64,000 nucleotides of DNA. Origin: Adiantum capillus-veneris (Eukaryota; Streptophyta; Polypodiopsida; Polypodiales; Pteridaceae). The notes beneath the pieces were generated by a model that saw only the letters and a list, made by a program, of their open reading frames with translations, searched no databases and was not told the DNA's origin. Position 1 is the stretch's first letter. Each line of letters begins with the position of its first letter. Shown here piece by piece: positions 23,612-32,871 of this stretch. The translations under genes and the position numbers were made by a program. The stretch covers positions 75,806,410 to 75,870,409 of the forward strand of contig CM043960.1 of assembly GCA_014529385.2 (NCBI GenBank), read 5' to 3'.

Positions 23612-26116
23612 CTATACATTTGCCTCATTGGAACTTACATTCGTATTTCCACCACTGAAAAGAGGCAACAAAGTGTCATAAATGTCCTGTGAGCTTACAT
23701 TACTGTCTCTAGTACATGACAGCAAGGGTTGAACAGAATCTTCCACAAACACTACATCCCGTGAAACCAAAATACGTTTTGTTTGCGGATGATACAACCT
23801 GTAACCTTTGCTTTCAGCACTATAACCAACAAAAATACATTTGACAGCCTTATCATCCAATTTTCTGCGCTGCACTTGTGGCACCAAAGCATATGCCAAA
23901 CAGCCAAAAACACGCATGTGCTCAATAGAAGGTTTTCTATCATGCCATGCTTCATATGGAGTAATAGACTGCAAAGCTTTCGTAGGACACCTGTTAAGTA
24001 CATAAGTGGCACACATGATGGCCTCAAGCCAAAAAGAATGCGGCAAAGCTTGACTTTTGACCATACATCGTGCCATTTCCGTTAGTGACCTGTTTTTCCT
24101 CTCAGCAACACCATTTTGCTGAGGTGTATAAGGCACTGTACATTGGTGTTTTATCCCACGACTAGCCAGAAATGCATTAAATTCATGAGACATATACTCC
24201 CCCCCTCGATCGGAACGGAGGGTGCCCATAGTACATTTTGAGACATTTTCAGCCATAGCCAAAAATTGTTTGAAGCACATAAAAACTTCGGACTTTGCTT
24301 TAAGCGGAAATACCCATGCATGCCTGGAGTAATCATCAATGAAAGTCACGAAGTACAGGTAATTGCCCAAGGACGGAGTTTGCATGGGCCCACAAACATC
24401 ACTATGCACAAGCTGCAACCTGCATGTGGCCCTAACTGAACCATCCTTTGGAAACTTAGAACGCTGCATTTTACCCAGAATACAGCCTTCACAAACATGT
24501 TTGATAGGTGCTTCAAGAGGCGGCAAAGAAGCAACCATATCAGATTTCTGCAAACGCAGCAAACTGGCAAAATTCAGATGACCAAAACGTGCATGCCAAA
24601 GTTTTGCATCTGAAATAGCCCTTGAATCTGCAACAACATTTGCAAAATTTTGTCCACACTTGTCATACAAAGTGAGCTTATACAGCCCACGGCACAAAAG
24701 CCCAGATGCAACAATTTCATCACCAAAACTGAGATCATGAACTGTACATCTGTCATCCACAAATTTGACTACAAGTCCAAGTCTAGCAAGTGCGGATACA
24801 GACAATAGATTCTTCTTGATCCCAGGTACATAAAGTGCATCAACAAGTGTGAAGGAACTGCCATTAGCAGCAGTGAGCACAATCTTTCCAACTCCCTGAA
24901 CTGGATAAGAGGCGTTGTTGGCACAAGTGACTGAATTCCCATGAGGGACAGACTCGAGAGAGGTAAACAATTCACGATGTGAGGTAATGTGCTTTGTAGC
25001 ACCACTGTCGAAATACCACACATGTGAATCTGCAGCAACTGACAAGCATGCATCATGGACAGCAGGATTGTAAGTGCACTCTGCGCTAAAAGCCCATTCT
25101 GCATCAACATCAGCATCACAATCTCCTTTCACAGAAGACTCAACAATGGCTGCATTTGTAGTGGAACCAGCATTTGCAGTGGAACCACCCTCTTTCTTCT
25201 TAGCCTCTTTGGCCTTCAACTTAGGACACGACTTGATCAAGTGATCATTGGCTTTACAATAATGGCAACGCATCTTCTTTTTGCCCTTATCACCAGAATT
25301 GCCAGACGAAGTGCTGCCAGTCGAAGCATTAGGAACAGAATTTTTGCCACTCGCAGCAGAACCATAAGAAGTGGCTGCATTACTGTTACCACCCTTTCTT
25401 TGAGAAGCAATAAAAGCCTGTTCAACTGCACGCTGCCTAGTCCTGTTTTTTCTAGAAAGTGACTCTTGCAACAACAATGTGCATAATGCATCAAACTTGA
25501 CAACTTCAGGATTTCCTTGGGTCATCAGTCTCCAAGTACTAGCAAAAGTCTGGTAGGAATCTGGTAAGGCATCAAGAACAGTCTGCACAAGGGAACTGTC
25601 AGAAATGACTTCACCTGCAGAAATGAGTTGCTCATTGATATCCTTGACACTAGCAAGGAAAGTGTCCATATCATCTTCCTCATGCATAATCTTCGACTCT
25701 AGCTCTTTACGCAGCAAAGCAATTTTAGCCTCATTGCGGCTTGCATAAAGACCTGCTAGAATATCCCAAGCCTGTTTTGCAGATTTTGCTGAACGGATGT
25801 GAGGAATAATGGTGCGCTTCACAGACAACGCAATCAATGCATGAGCCTGCGCATCCTTAACATCCCAACGAGCTTGTTCTGCTGTAGGCAAAACAACTCT
25901 AACAGCTGCAATCCTTGCAGCAAGACCTGCAACATCCTCAATATCGCCTACATCTTCAGAACCAGGACGTACATCAATGCCCTGCACAATGTTCCAGACA
26001 CCTTTTGACACAAGAACGTGTTGCATCATATAAGCCCACATAGGGTAGTTGTCCCCATCCAACCTGTCCTCAGCAGCAAACATCTTGAACACATCTGTGT
26101 TGTTGTTGTCAGCCAT
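23612..26116 (-). CDS. copia Gag-protease-integrase polyprotein (copy 4)
   Basis: 834 residues from ATG 26116 (ACCATGG context; upstream in-frame codons lack an ATG). Gag packages element RNA and its CCHC zinc knuckle is C284, C287, H292, C297. The aspartic protease that cleaves the polyprotein has FDSG with Asp370. Integrase, which inserts the cDNA, has an HHCC zinc box (H508, H513, C542, C545) and the catalytic triad Asp573, Asp636 and Glu672 with 35 residues between the last two. The end of the frame is TAG (23612-23614), followed by CCT and the ATG of the RT frame. Copy 1 has CAG at the same place, so the stop is a derived C-to-T change rather than the family's usual arrangement. Confidence 0.94.
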   Translation of the reverse strand: MADNNNTDVFKMFAAEDRLDGDNYPMWAYMMQHVLVSKGVWNIVQGIDVRPGSEDVGDIEDVAGLAARIAAVRVVLPTAEQARWDVKDAQAHALIALSVKRTIIPHIRSAKSAKQAWDILAGLYASRNEAKIALLRKELESKIMHEEDDMDTFLASVKDINEQLISAGEVISDSSLVQTVLDALPDSYQTFASTWRLMTQGNPEVVKFDALCTLLLQESLSRKNRTRQRAVEQAFIASQRKGGNSNAATSYGSAASGKNSVPNASTGSTSSGNSGDKGKKKMRCHYCKANDHLIKSCPKLKAKEAKKKEGGSTANAGSTTNAAIVESSVKGDCDADVDAEWAFSAECTYNPAVHDACLSVAADSHVWYFDSGATKHITSHRELFTSLESVPHGNSVTCANNASYPVQGVGKIVLTAANGSSFTLVDALYVPGIKKNLLSVSALARLGLVVKFVDDRCTVHDLSFGDEIVASGLLCRGLYKLTLYDKCGQNFANVVADSRAISDAKLWHARFGHLNFASLLRLQKSDMVASLPPLEAPIKHVCEGCILGKMQRSKFPKDGSVRATCRLQLVHSDVCGPMQTPSLGNYLYFVTFIDDYSRHAWVFPLKAKSEVFMCFKQFLAMAENVSKCTMGTLRSDRGGEYMSHEFNAFLASRGIKHQCTVPYTPQQNGVAERKNRSLTEMARCMVKSQALPHSFWLEAIMCATYVLNRCPTKALQSITPYEAWHDRKPSIEHMRVFGCLAYALVPQVQRRKLDDKAVKCIFVGYSAESKGYRLYHPQTKRILVSRDVVFVEDSVQPLLSCTRDSNVSSQDIYDTLLPLFSGGNTNVSSNEANV

Positions 26117-26478
26117 GGTAAATGCTGCACCTGATGTGAAAACTGCCCGAAAATAGGAGAAATGGAGCGGGAACAACTTGTGCTATATAGCACAAACCGT
26201 AGAAGACTATAAGGCACCTGTTATGCAGAAAACGGCACTGACAGAAAATCTGCACAAAATGACGAAATAACCTGTGCAGTACTGCCCGTAGTGGAAACGG
26301 AGGCCGAAATGAGCCCAAATCAAAATTCTGAGCAGACAGAGCTCTTCGAGTCGACCCAAAATAATCGTCGACCTGCGAACGCTTGCCAAAGCTCACTGAA
26401 ATCGGAGAAAGTGAGCAGGCGTGTGCTGGAGCAGCTGGCGACTAAGCCCGGGAGGACGTGACCTGCTCTGATACCAAT

Positions 26479-27002
26479 TGTTGGAATTAGGGTTGCAGAG
26501 AAAGACACATAGCTTGGAGAAGATGAAGGAAGCTCAAGGCACACAATAGAGAGTGTATAACTTAGTGTGCAATGGAAAGATAGATAGCCCTAGAGTGATG
26601 GGCGTATATACAATGCACGGGGGAAAAAACCTCCTAAAGAGGGAAAAAATGCCCCGGCGGTCCTAGTGTGTTCACACACATCACTACCACATGTATATGG
26701 TAACACTTGGGCCTTGGACGGACCTGTGTGAAAGAAGAGGTTACACGAGGTCTGGCGATGGCGGCAGGGCAAAACTGTTGGAATTAGGGTTGCAGAGAAA
26801 CACACACAGCTTGGAGAAGACGAAGGAAGCTCAAGGCACACAATAGAGAGTGTATTCCTTAGTGTGCAATGGAAAAATAGATAGCCCTAGAGTGATGGGC
26901 GTATATACAATGCACGGGGGAAAAAACCTCCTAAAGAGGGAAAAAATGCCCCGGCGGTCCTAGTGTGTTCACACACATCACTACCACATGTATATGGTAA
27001 CA
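26479..27002 (-). repeat. junction 4: LTR - 70-bp spacer - LTR
   Basis: Right LTR of copy 4 at 26479-26705 (variant a), spacer 26706-26775 ending GGGCAAAAC, left LTR of copy 5 at 26776-27002 (variant b). The last five bases of the spacer, AAAAC, match 31953-31957 on the far side of copy 5. Confidence 0.93.
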
Positions 27003-27077
27003 AATCCCCCCTGGAGTGATGCGGTGAACGAGAGCTGGCACATGAGTAAAGGGAAGTGCCATGCCCTGAGGACATGA

Positions 27078-28855
27078 TCATTCCACAAAGGGGAGTAAGC
27101 CCAAAGCTTTGCGGAAAGCTTCAAGCTTCTCACGAGACAATGCCTTTGTGAAAAGATCTGCAAGGTTGTCCTGTGTTGGCACATAAGCCAAGCTGATCTC
27201 TCCTGCTGAGAGCCTCTCCCTGACATAGTGGTAATGCACCTCAATGTGCTTTGTGCGAGCATGAAAAACTGGGTTCCTCGCAACTGCCAATGCGCTCTGA
27301 CTGTCAGTGTAGATAGTGTTGGCAGTGTCCTGTCCAACACCCAAGTCAGCCATAAGGCGTCTGAGCCATACACACTCAACCGTAGCTGTGAAGACTGCCC
27401 TGTACTCAGCCTCACAACTCGAAGTGGCCACAGTAGGTTGCTTCTTGCTCAACCATGATATACATGAACTGCCAAGCATGAAACAAAAACCACTTGTGGA
27501 CACTCGCGTGTCAAAACAACCAGCCCAATCTGAGTCCGAAAAAGCATGTAAGTCTGGCGGCAATGATCCCCCCTTGGGATAAAACAAGCCAAGATGTAAA
27601 GTGCCACTAAGGTAGCGGAAAATCCTCTTGACAGCCTGCCAATGCTTAGACCCTGGGCTATGCATAAATCTGCTGACCTGCGAGACTGCAAACTGAATAT
27701 CTGGCCTCGTGTTGCATACATAAATGAGGCAGCCAACAGCAGTTTGGTAAAGAGTGACATCAGCAGGATCGCCAGCATCATGTAGACTCAACTTCAAACC
27801 TGTTTCCATGGGAGTGGCAATAGGTTTGCAATCCTCAAGTCCAAACTTACATAGCAATGTCTCTATGTAACTTTTCTGACACAAGGCAATACCACCATCA
27901 CACTGCTTAAACTGTATACCCAAGTAATGATGCAACACCCCAAATATTTCATCTTGAAAGTAGCATTCAAATCAGCCTTAAATTCAGCAATATGTCTCTC
28001 ATTTGGTCCAGTGATCAGCAAATCATCAACATAAAGAACCACAATGAGAAATACATCATCCTCACGCTTTACATACAATGTGCTTTCTGTTGGACTGTTA
28101 CGAAAGCCTCGTTTAACCAAATGAGTGTCAGCTTTCTCATACCAAGCACGAGGAGATTGCTTCAACCCATACAAAGCCTTCTTACATTTGCACACTTTGT
28201 CCTCTTGTCCTTTTATGACAAAACCGCGAGGCTGCGTTACATAAACTTCCTCAAATATGTCACCATTCAAGAAAGCAGTAACAATGTCTGATTGATGTAC
28301 ATCCCAACCAAAATGAGCTGCCAATGCACATAGAAAACGCACAGTAGTCATACGACAAGTGGGAGCAAAAGTCTCTTCATAATCTATGCCTTTTTGTTGT
28401 GCATAACCCTTTGCAACAAGTCGAGCCTTATGGCGATCGATCTCACCATCCGGCTTGCGTTTCAACTTGTAAACCCACTTCGTACCAATGGCCTTTTTGC
28501 CAAGAGGCAAATCACATAAAGTCCATGTGTCATTCTCTATAAGTGCATCATATTCTGATTTCATGGCAGCAATCCAATTTTCTGAATTCTGTGCTTCATC
28601 AAAAGACAGAGGCTCCTCAACATCATGTAAACTAGACACAGCCAAAGCATAACAATCTGATGCATAAGATGCATGGCGAGAGCCTGAACGAGTACGACTA
28701 GATAAAGGTGCATCCAATTTACTGTCACGCAAAGTGTGCACCAGCCATTTTGGCATACCTCTAGCCTGCTCATTTTCAGCCCTTTCCTCATCAAGTACAT
28801 CATGTACATCTGCATCAGTAATAGGCTGTTCTAAAACATTTTCAGAAACCCCCAT
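27078..28855 (-). pseudogene. copy 5 RT-RNase H with single frameshift
   Basis: RT is open from ATG 28855 through YVDDLLI to about 27935. The frame is lost by the same 1-nt deletion after FKMK (near 27930) seen in copies 1, 2 and 3. Connection and RNase H continue uninterrupted in the next frame (27078-27938). Apart from that lesion and LPLGKK for LPPGKK it closely matches copy 4. Confidence 0.93.
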
Positions 28856-28858
28856 AGG

Positions 28859-31363
28859 CTATACATTTGCCTCATTGGAACTTACATTCGTATTTCCACC
28901 ACTGAAAAGAGGCAACAAAGTGTCATAAATGTCCTGTGAGCTTACATTACTGTCTCTAGTACATGACAGCAAGGGTTGAACAGAATCTTCCACAAACACT
29001 ACATCCCGTGAAACCAAAATACGTTTTGTTTGCGGATGATACAACCTGTAACCTTTGCTTTCAGCACTATAACCAACAAAAATACATTTGACAGCCTTAT
29101 CATCCAATTTTCTGCGCTGCACTTGTGGCACCAAAGCATATGCCAAACAGCCAAAAACACGCATGTGCTCAATAGAAGGTTTTCTATCATGCCATGCTTC
29201 ATATGGAGTAATAGACTGCAAAGCTTTCGTAGGACACCTGTTAAGTACATAAGTGGCACACATGATGGCCTCAAGCCAAAAAGAATGCGGCAAAGCTTGA
29301 CTTTTGACCATACATCGTGCCATTTCCGTTAGTGACCTGTTTTTCCTCTCAGCAACACCATTTTGCTGAGGTGTATAAGGCACTGTACATTGGTGTTTTA
29401 TCCCACGACTAGCCAAAAATGCATTAAATTCATGAGACATATACTCCCCCCCTCGATCGGAACGGAGGGTGCCCATAGTACATTTTGAGACATTTTCAGC
29501 CATAGCCAAAAATTGTTTGAAGCACATAAAAACTTCGGACTTTGCTTTAAGCGGAAATACCCATGCATGCCTGGAGTAATCATCAATGAAAGTCACGAAG
29601 TACAGGTAATTGCCCAAGGACGGAGTTTGCATGGGCCCACAAACATCACTATGCACAAGCTGCAACCTGCATGTGGCCCTAACTGAACCATCCTTTGGAA
29701 ACTTAGAACGCTGCATTTTACCCAGAATACAGCCTTCACAAACATGTTTGATAGGTGCTTCAAGAGGCGGCAAAGAAGCAACCATATCAGATTTCTGCAA
29801 ACGCAGCAAACTGGCAAAATTCAGATGACCAAAACGTGCATGCCAAAGTTTTGCATCTGAAATAGCCCTTGAATCTGCAACAACATTTGCAAAATTTTGT
29901 CCACACTTGTCATACAAAGTGAGCTTATACAGCCCACGGCACAAAAGCCCAGATGCAACAATTTCATCACCAAAACTGAGATCATGAACTGTACATCTGT
30001 CATCCACAAATTTGACTACAAGTCCAAGTCTAGCAAGTGCGGATACAGACAATAGATTCTTCTTGATCCCAGGTACATAAAGTGCATCAACAAGTGTGAA
30101 GGAACTGCCATTAGCAGCAGTGAGCACAATCTTTCCAACTCCCTGAACTGGATAAGAGGCGTTGTTGGCACAAGTGACTGAATTCCCATGAGGGACAGAC
30201 TCGAGAGAGGTAAACAATTCACGATGTGAGGTAATGTGCTTTGTAGCACCACTGTCGAAATACCACACATGTGAATCTGCAGCAACTGACAAGCATGCAT
30301 CATGGACAGCAGGATTGTAAGTGCACTCTGCGCTAAAAGCCCATTCTGCATCAACATCAGCATCACAATCTCCTTTCACAGAAGACTCAACAATGGCTGC
30401 ATTTGTAGTGGAACCAGCATTTGCAGTGGAACCACCCTCTTTCTTCTTAGCCTCTTTGGCCTTCAACTTAGGACACGACTTGATCAAGTGATCATTGGCT
30501 TTACAATAATGGCAACGCATCTTCTTTTTGCCCTTATCACCAGAATTGCCAGACGAAGTGCTGCCAGTCGAAGCATTAGGAACAGAATTTTTGCCACTCG
30601 CAGCAGAACCATAAGAAGTGGCTGCATTACTGTTACCACCCTTTCTTTGAGAAGCAATAAAAGCCTGTTCAACTGCACGCTGCCTAGTCCTGTTTTTTCT
30701 AGAAAGTGACTCTTGCAACAACAATGTGCATAATGCATCAAACTTGACAACTTCAGGATTTCCTTGGGTCATCAGTCTCCAAGTACTAGCAAAAGTCTGG
30801 TAGGAATCTGGTAAGGCATCAAGAACAGTCTGCACAAGGGAACTGTCAGAAATGACTTCACCTGCAGAAATGAGTTGCTCATTGATATCCTTGACACTAG
30901 CAAGGAAAGTGTCCATATCATCTTCCTCATGCATAATCTTCGACTCTAGCTCTTTACGCAGCAAAGCAATTTTAGCCTCATTGCGGCTTGCATAAAGACC
31001 TGCTAGAATATCCCAAGCCTGTTTTGCAGATTTTGCTGAACGGATGTGAGGAATAATGGTGCGCTTCACAGACAACGCAATCAATGCATGAGCCTGCGCA
31101 TCCTTAACATCCCAACGAGCTTGTTCTGCTGTAGGCAAAACAACTCTAACAGCTGCAATCCTTGCAGCAAGACCTGCAACATCCTCAATATCGCCTACAT
31201 CTTCAGAACCAGGACGTACATCAATGCCCTGCACAATGTTCCAGACACCTTTTGACACAAGAACGTGTTGCATCATATAAGCCCACATAGGGTAGTTGTC
31301 CCCATCCAACCTGTCCTCAGCAGCAAACATCTTGAACACATCTGTGTTGTTGTTGTCAGCCAT
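28859..31363 (-). CDS. copia Gag-protease-integrase polyprotein (copy 5)
   Basis: 834 residues from ATG 31363, apparently identical in protein sequence to copy 4. The domains are the same: zinc knuckle C284/C287/H292/C297, protease Asp370, integrase HHCC and the Asp573-Asp636-Glu672 triad. It ends at the shared amber codon 28859-28861. At least one synonymous difference from copy 4 is visible (29415 region, in the LASRG segment). Near-identity with copy 4 shows either very recent duplication or ongoing homogenisation. Confidence 0.94.
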   Translation of the reverse strand: MADNNNTDVFKMFAAEDRLDGDNYPMWAYMMQHVLVSKGVWNIVQGIDVRPGSEDVGDIEDVAGLAARIAAVRVVLPTAEQARWDVKDAQAHALIALSVKRTIIPHIRSAKSAKQAWDILAGLYASRNEAKIALLRKELESKIMHEEDDMDTFLASVKDINEQLISAGEVISDSSLVQTVLDALPDSYQTFASTWRLMTQGNPEVVKFDALCTLLLQESLSRKNRTRQRAVEQAFIASQRKGGNSNAATSYGSAASGKNSVPNASTGSTSSGNSGDKGKKKMRCHYCKANDHLIKSCPKLKAKEAKKKEGGSTANAGSTTNAAIVESSVKGDCDADVDAEWAFSAECTYNPAVHDACLSVAADSHVWYFDSGATKHITSHRELFTSLESVPHGNSVTCANNASYPVQGVGKIVLTAANGSSFTLVDALYVPGIKKNLLSVSALARLGLVVKFVDDRCTVHDLSFGDEIVASGLLCRGLYKLTLYDKCGQNFANVVADSRAISDAKLWHARFGHLNFASLLRLQKSDMVASLPPLEAPIKHVCEGCILGKMQRSKFPKDGSVRATCRLQLVHSDVCGPMQTPSLGNYLYFVTFIDDYSRHAWVFPLKAKSEVFMCFKQFLAMAENVSKCTMGTLRSDRGGEYMSHEFNAFLASRGIKHQCTVPYTPQQNGVAERKNRSLTEMARCMVKSQALPHSFWLEAIMCATYVLNRCPTKALQSITPYEAWHDRKPSIEHMRVFGCLAYALVPQVQRRKLDDKAVKCIFVGYSAESKGYRLYHPQTKRILVSRDVVFVEDSVQPLLSCTRDSNVSSQDIYDTLLPLFSGGNTNVSSNEANV

Positions 31364-31725
31364 GGTAAATGCTGCACCTGATGTGAAAACTGCCCGAAAA
31401 TAGGAGAAATGGAGCGGGAACAACTTGTGCTATATAGCACAAACCGTAGAAGACTATAAGGCACCTGTTATGCAGAAAACGGCACTGACAGAAAATCTGC
31501 ACAAAATGACGAAATAACCTGTGCAGTACTGCCCGTAGTGGAAACGGAGGCCGAAATGAGCCCAAATCAAAATTCTGAGCAGACCAAGCTCATCGAGCTC
31601 TCCCAAAATATTTGTCGACCTGCGAACGCTTGCCAAAGCTCACTGAAATCGGAGAAAGTGAGCAGGCGTGTGCTGGAGCAGCTGACGACTAAGCCCGAGA
31701 GGACGTGACCTGCTCTGATACCAAT

Positions 31726-31952
31726 TGTTGGAATTAGGGTTGCAGAGAAACACACACAGCTTGGAGAAGACGAAGGAAGCTCAAGGCACACAATAGAGAG
31801 TGTATTCCTTAGTGTGCAATGGAAAAATAGATAGCCCTAGAGTGATGGGCGTATATACAATGCACGGGGGAAAAAACCTCCTAAAGAGGGAAAAAATGCC
31901 CCGGCGGTCCTAGTGTGTTCACACACATCACTACCACATGTATATGGTAACA
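31726..31952 (-). repeat. rightmost LTR of the array (5' LTR of copy 5)
   Basis: A 227-bp variant-b LTR. This is the 5' LTR in element orientation, so any transcription of copy 5 would start here. It is followed by AAAAC and then host-side sequence GTAGAGGAAACGA leading into a long GA tract. Confidence 0.93.
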
Positions 31953-31965
31953 AAAACGTAGAGGA

Positions 31966-31968
<3 letters not shown>

Positions 31969-32048
<80 letters not shown>
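31969..32048. repeat. (GA)n microsatellite, about 80 bp
   Basis: A perfect GA dinucleotide run immediately right of the array. Frames coding for poly-Ser/Leu through it are artefacts. 32049-32282 has no recognisable gene. Confidence 0.95.
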
Positions 32049-32053
<5 letters not shown>

Positions 32054-32282
32054 CTGTAGCGCCCGCTCCTGAAATGGAGTTTCTTTAGCTCCCCCTCGTG
32101 CACCTTTTGAGCCCGCTTGCACGCCGTTCTACAGAACTCGCTGGTGCCCCTTCTCCCCTCGTTAGGGTTTGACCCTGCGGCCTTAAGCACTTCGCCATGC
32201 CCACCTCCAAGGTCTCTTCGGCCCTCCTTGCTTTCATGAGCATGCAAAAAGCAAGTGGGTGGCTCCAAAAATAGAAGCTCTT

Positions 32283-32434
32283 ATACTAGTGTGAAGCCCA
32301 TGGTGAGACTGTCTTGGAATGATCCTCCCAACCTCCCTTTATATAGTCCCCTCGGCCTCATTCCCTATGCACACTAGCAGCCGGCCCCTTGGGCCCTGTC
32401 CTTGACCACCGGGGTTTATGCCCTTGGCATGACA
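32283..32434 (-). repeat. LTR 5' fragment, third copy of the 1167-1444 palindrome arm
   Basis: On the minus strand it begins TGTCATGCCAAGGGCATAAA and carries a TATATAAAGGG box. It is closely similar to both arms of the inverted repeat at 1167-1444. Related fragments therefore lie on both sides of the copia array. Only the beginning of the putative LTR is recognised. Confidence 0.75.
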
Positions 32435-32649
32435 TTAGCTGATGGGTGGAAAAAAAATGACCAAGTTACGAGCTATGCAATTGATAGCTAGTTCACAGAG
32501 TTCCAATGGTCAGTTTTATGTTCTAGCGGACAATTGTAATCATTTTGAACATTGATTGAAATCTATAAATAAATACATGCAAGAGGAAAATGCTCACTCT
32601 TTTAAGGGGGAGATTGTACCAAATGCCATGTGTCCTTTTCTCTCCTCCT

Positions 32650-32652
<3 letters not shown>

Positions 32653-32682
<30 letters not shown>
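32653..32682. repeat. (CT)n microsatellite
   Basis: An imperfect CT run of about 30 bp with short CCTCT interruptions at its edges. Confidence 0.85.
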
Positions 32683-32686
<4 letters not shown>

Positions 32687-32814
32687 CTCTCTCCCCCTTT
32701 TTCAATTTTTAGTTTTCAATCTTTTACACAGATATTGTATCAGATTCACCATTTGTAAACTCTTTTGTCTCGTAGGTTACTTTGAACTTTTTGAAGATGT
32801 TAATATATCATTTC

Positions 32815-32818
<4 letters not shown>

Positions 32819-32869
<51 letters not shown>
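32819..32869. repeat. (CT)n microsatellite
   Basis: A perfect CT run of 51 bp ending at CGCGTGCACGGG. Confidence 0.93.

Positions 32870-32871
<2 letters not shown>

Larger units (their letters stand above)
21528..26705 (-). mobile_element. array copy 4, best-preserved copy
   Basis: LTRs are 21528-21754 (variant b) and 26479-26705 (variant a), with the primer site at 26465-26476. The polypurine tract abuts the left LTR at about 21755-21766. Both long frames are open and are separated only by an in-frame TAG at 23612-23614. The differing left and right LTR variants show that LTR age estimates from this copy would be misleading, because recombination has shuffled LTRs in the array. Confidence 0.94.
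5058..31952 (-). mobile_element. five-copy head-to-tail array of a Ty1/copia retrotransposon
   Basis: Five copies of one copia element lie in the same orientation: 5058-10964, 11035-16211, 16282-21457, 21528-26705 and 26776-31952. Copies 2-5 repeat with a period of about 5.25 kb. Each copy has its own pair of roughly 227-bp LTRs (TGTTACC...CCAACA on minus), an initiator-Met-tRNA primer site, a G-rich polypurine tract and gag-protease-integrase-RT-RNase H order. An identical 70-bp spacer lies between successive copies. The rightmost copy is flanked by AAAAC on both sides (last bases of the fourth spacer, and 31953-31957), a 5-bp target-site duplication. Confidence 0.95.
26776..31952 (-). mobile_element. 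array copy 5, flanked by AAAAC target-site duplication
   Basis: LTRs are 26776-27002 and 31726-31952 (both variant b), with the primer site at 31712-31723. AAAAC flanks it on both sides (26771-26775, 31953-31957). This makes it the only copy with a perfect target-site duplication and probably the direct descendant of the second founding insertion. Confidence 0.94.

Noticed and set aside
21830-26116. Two separate genes for Gag-PR-IN and RT-RH in the array element
   Set aside because: The frames are in the same phase, separated by a single TAG that is CAG in copy 1, so one polyprotein is the likelier ancestral state.
10965-27002. Regular repeat-spacer-repeat structure that could look like a CRISPR-type array
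   Set aside because: The repeats are 227-bp LTRs, the spacers are identical to one another, and the context is a plant retrotransposon.
5058-31952. Endogenous retrovirus or integrated plant pararetrovirus
   Set aside because: Integrase precedes RT (copia order), LTRs have TG...CA ends with 5-bp duplications, and there is no envelope or movement-protein frame.
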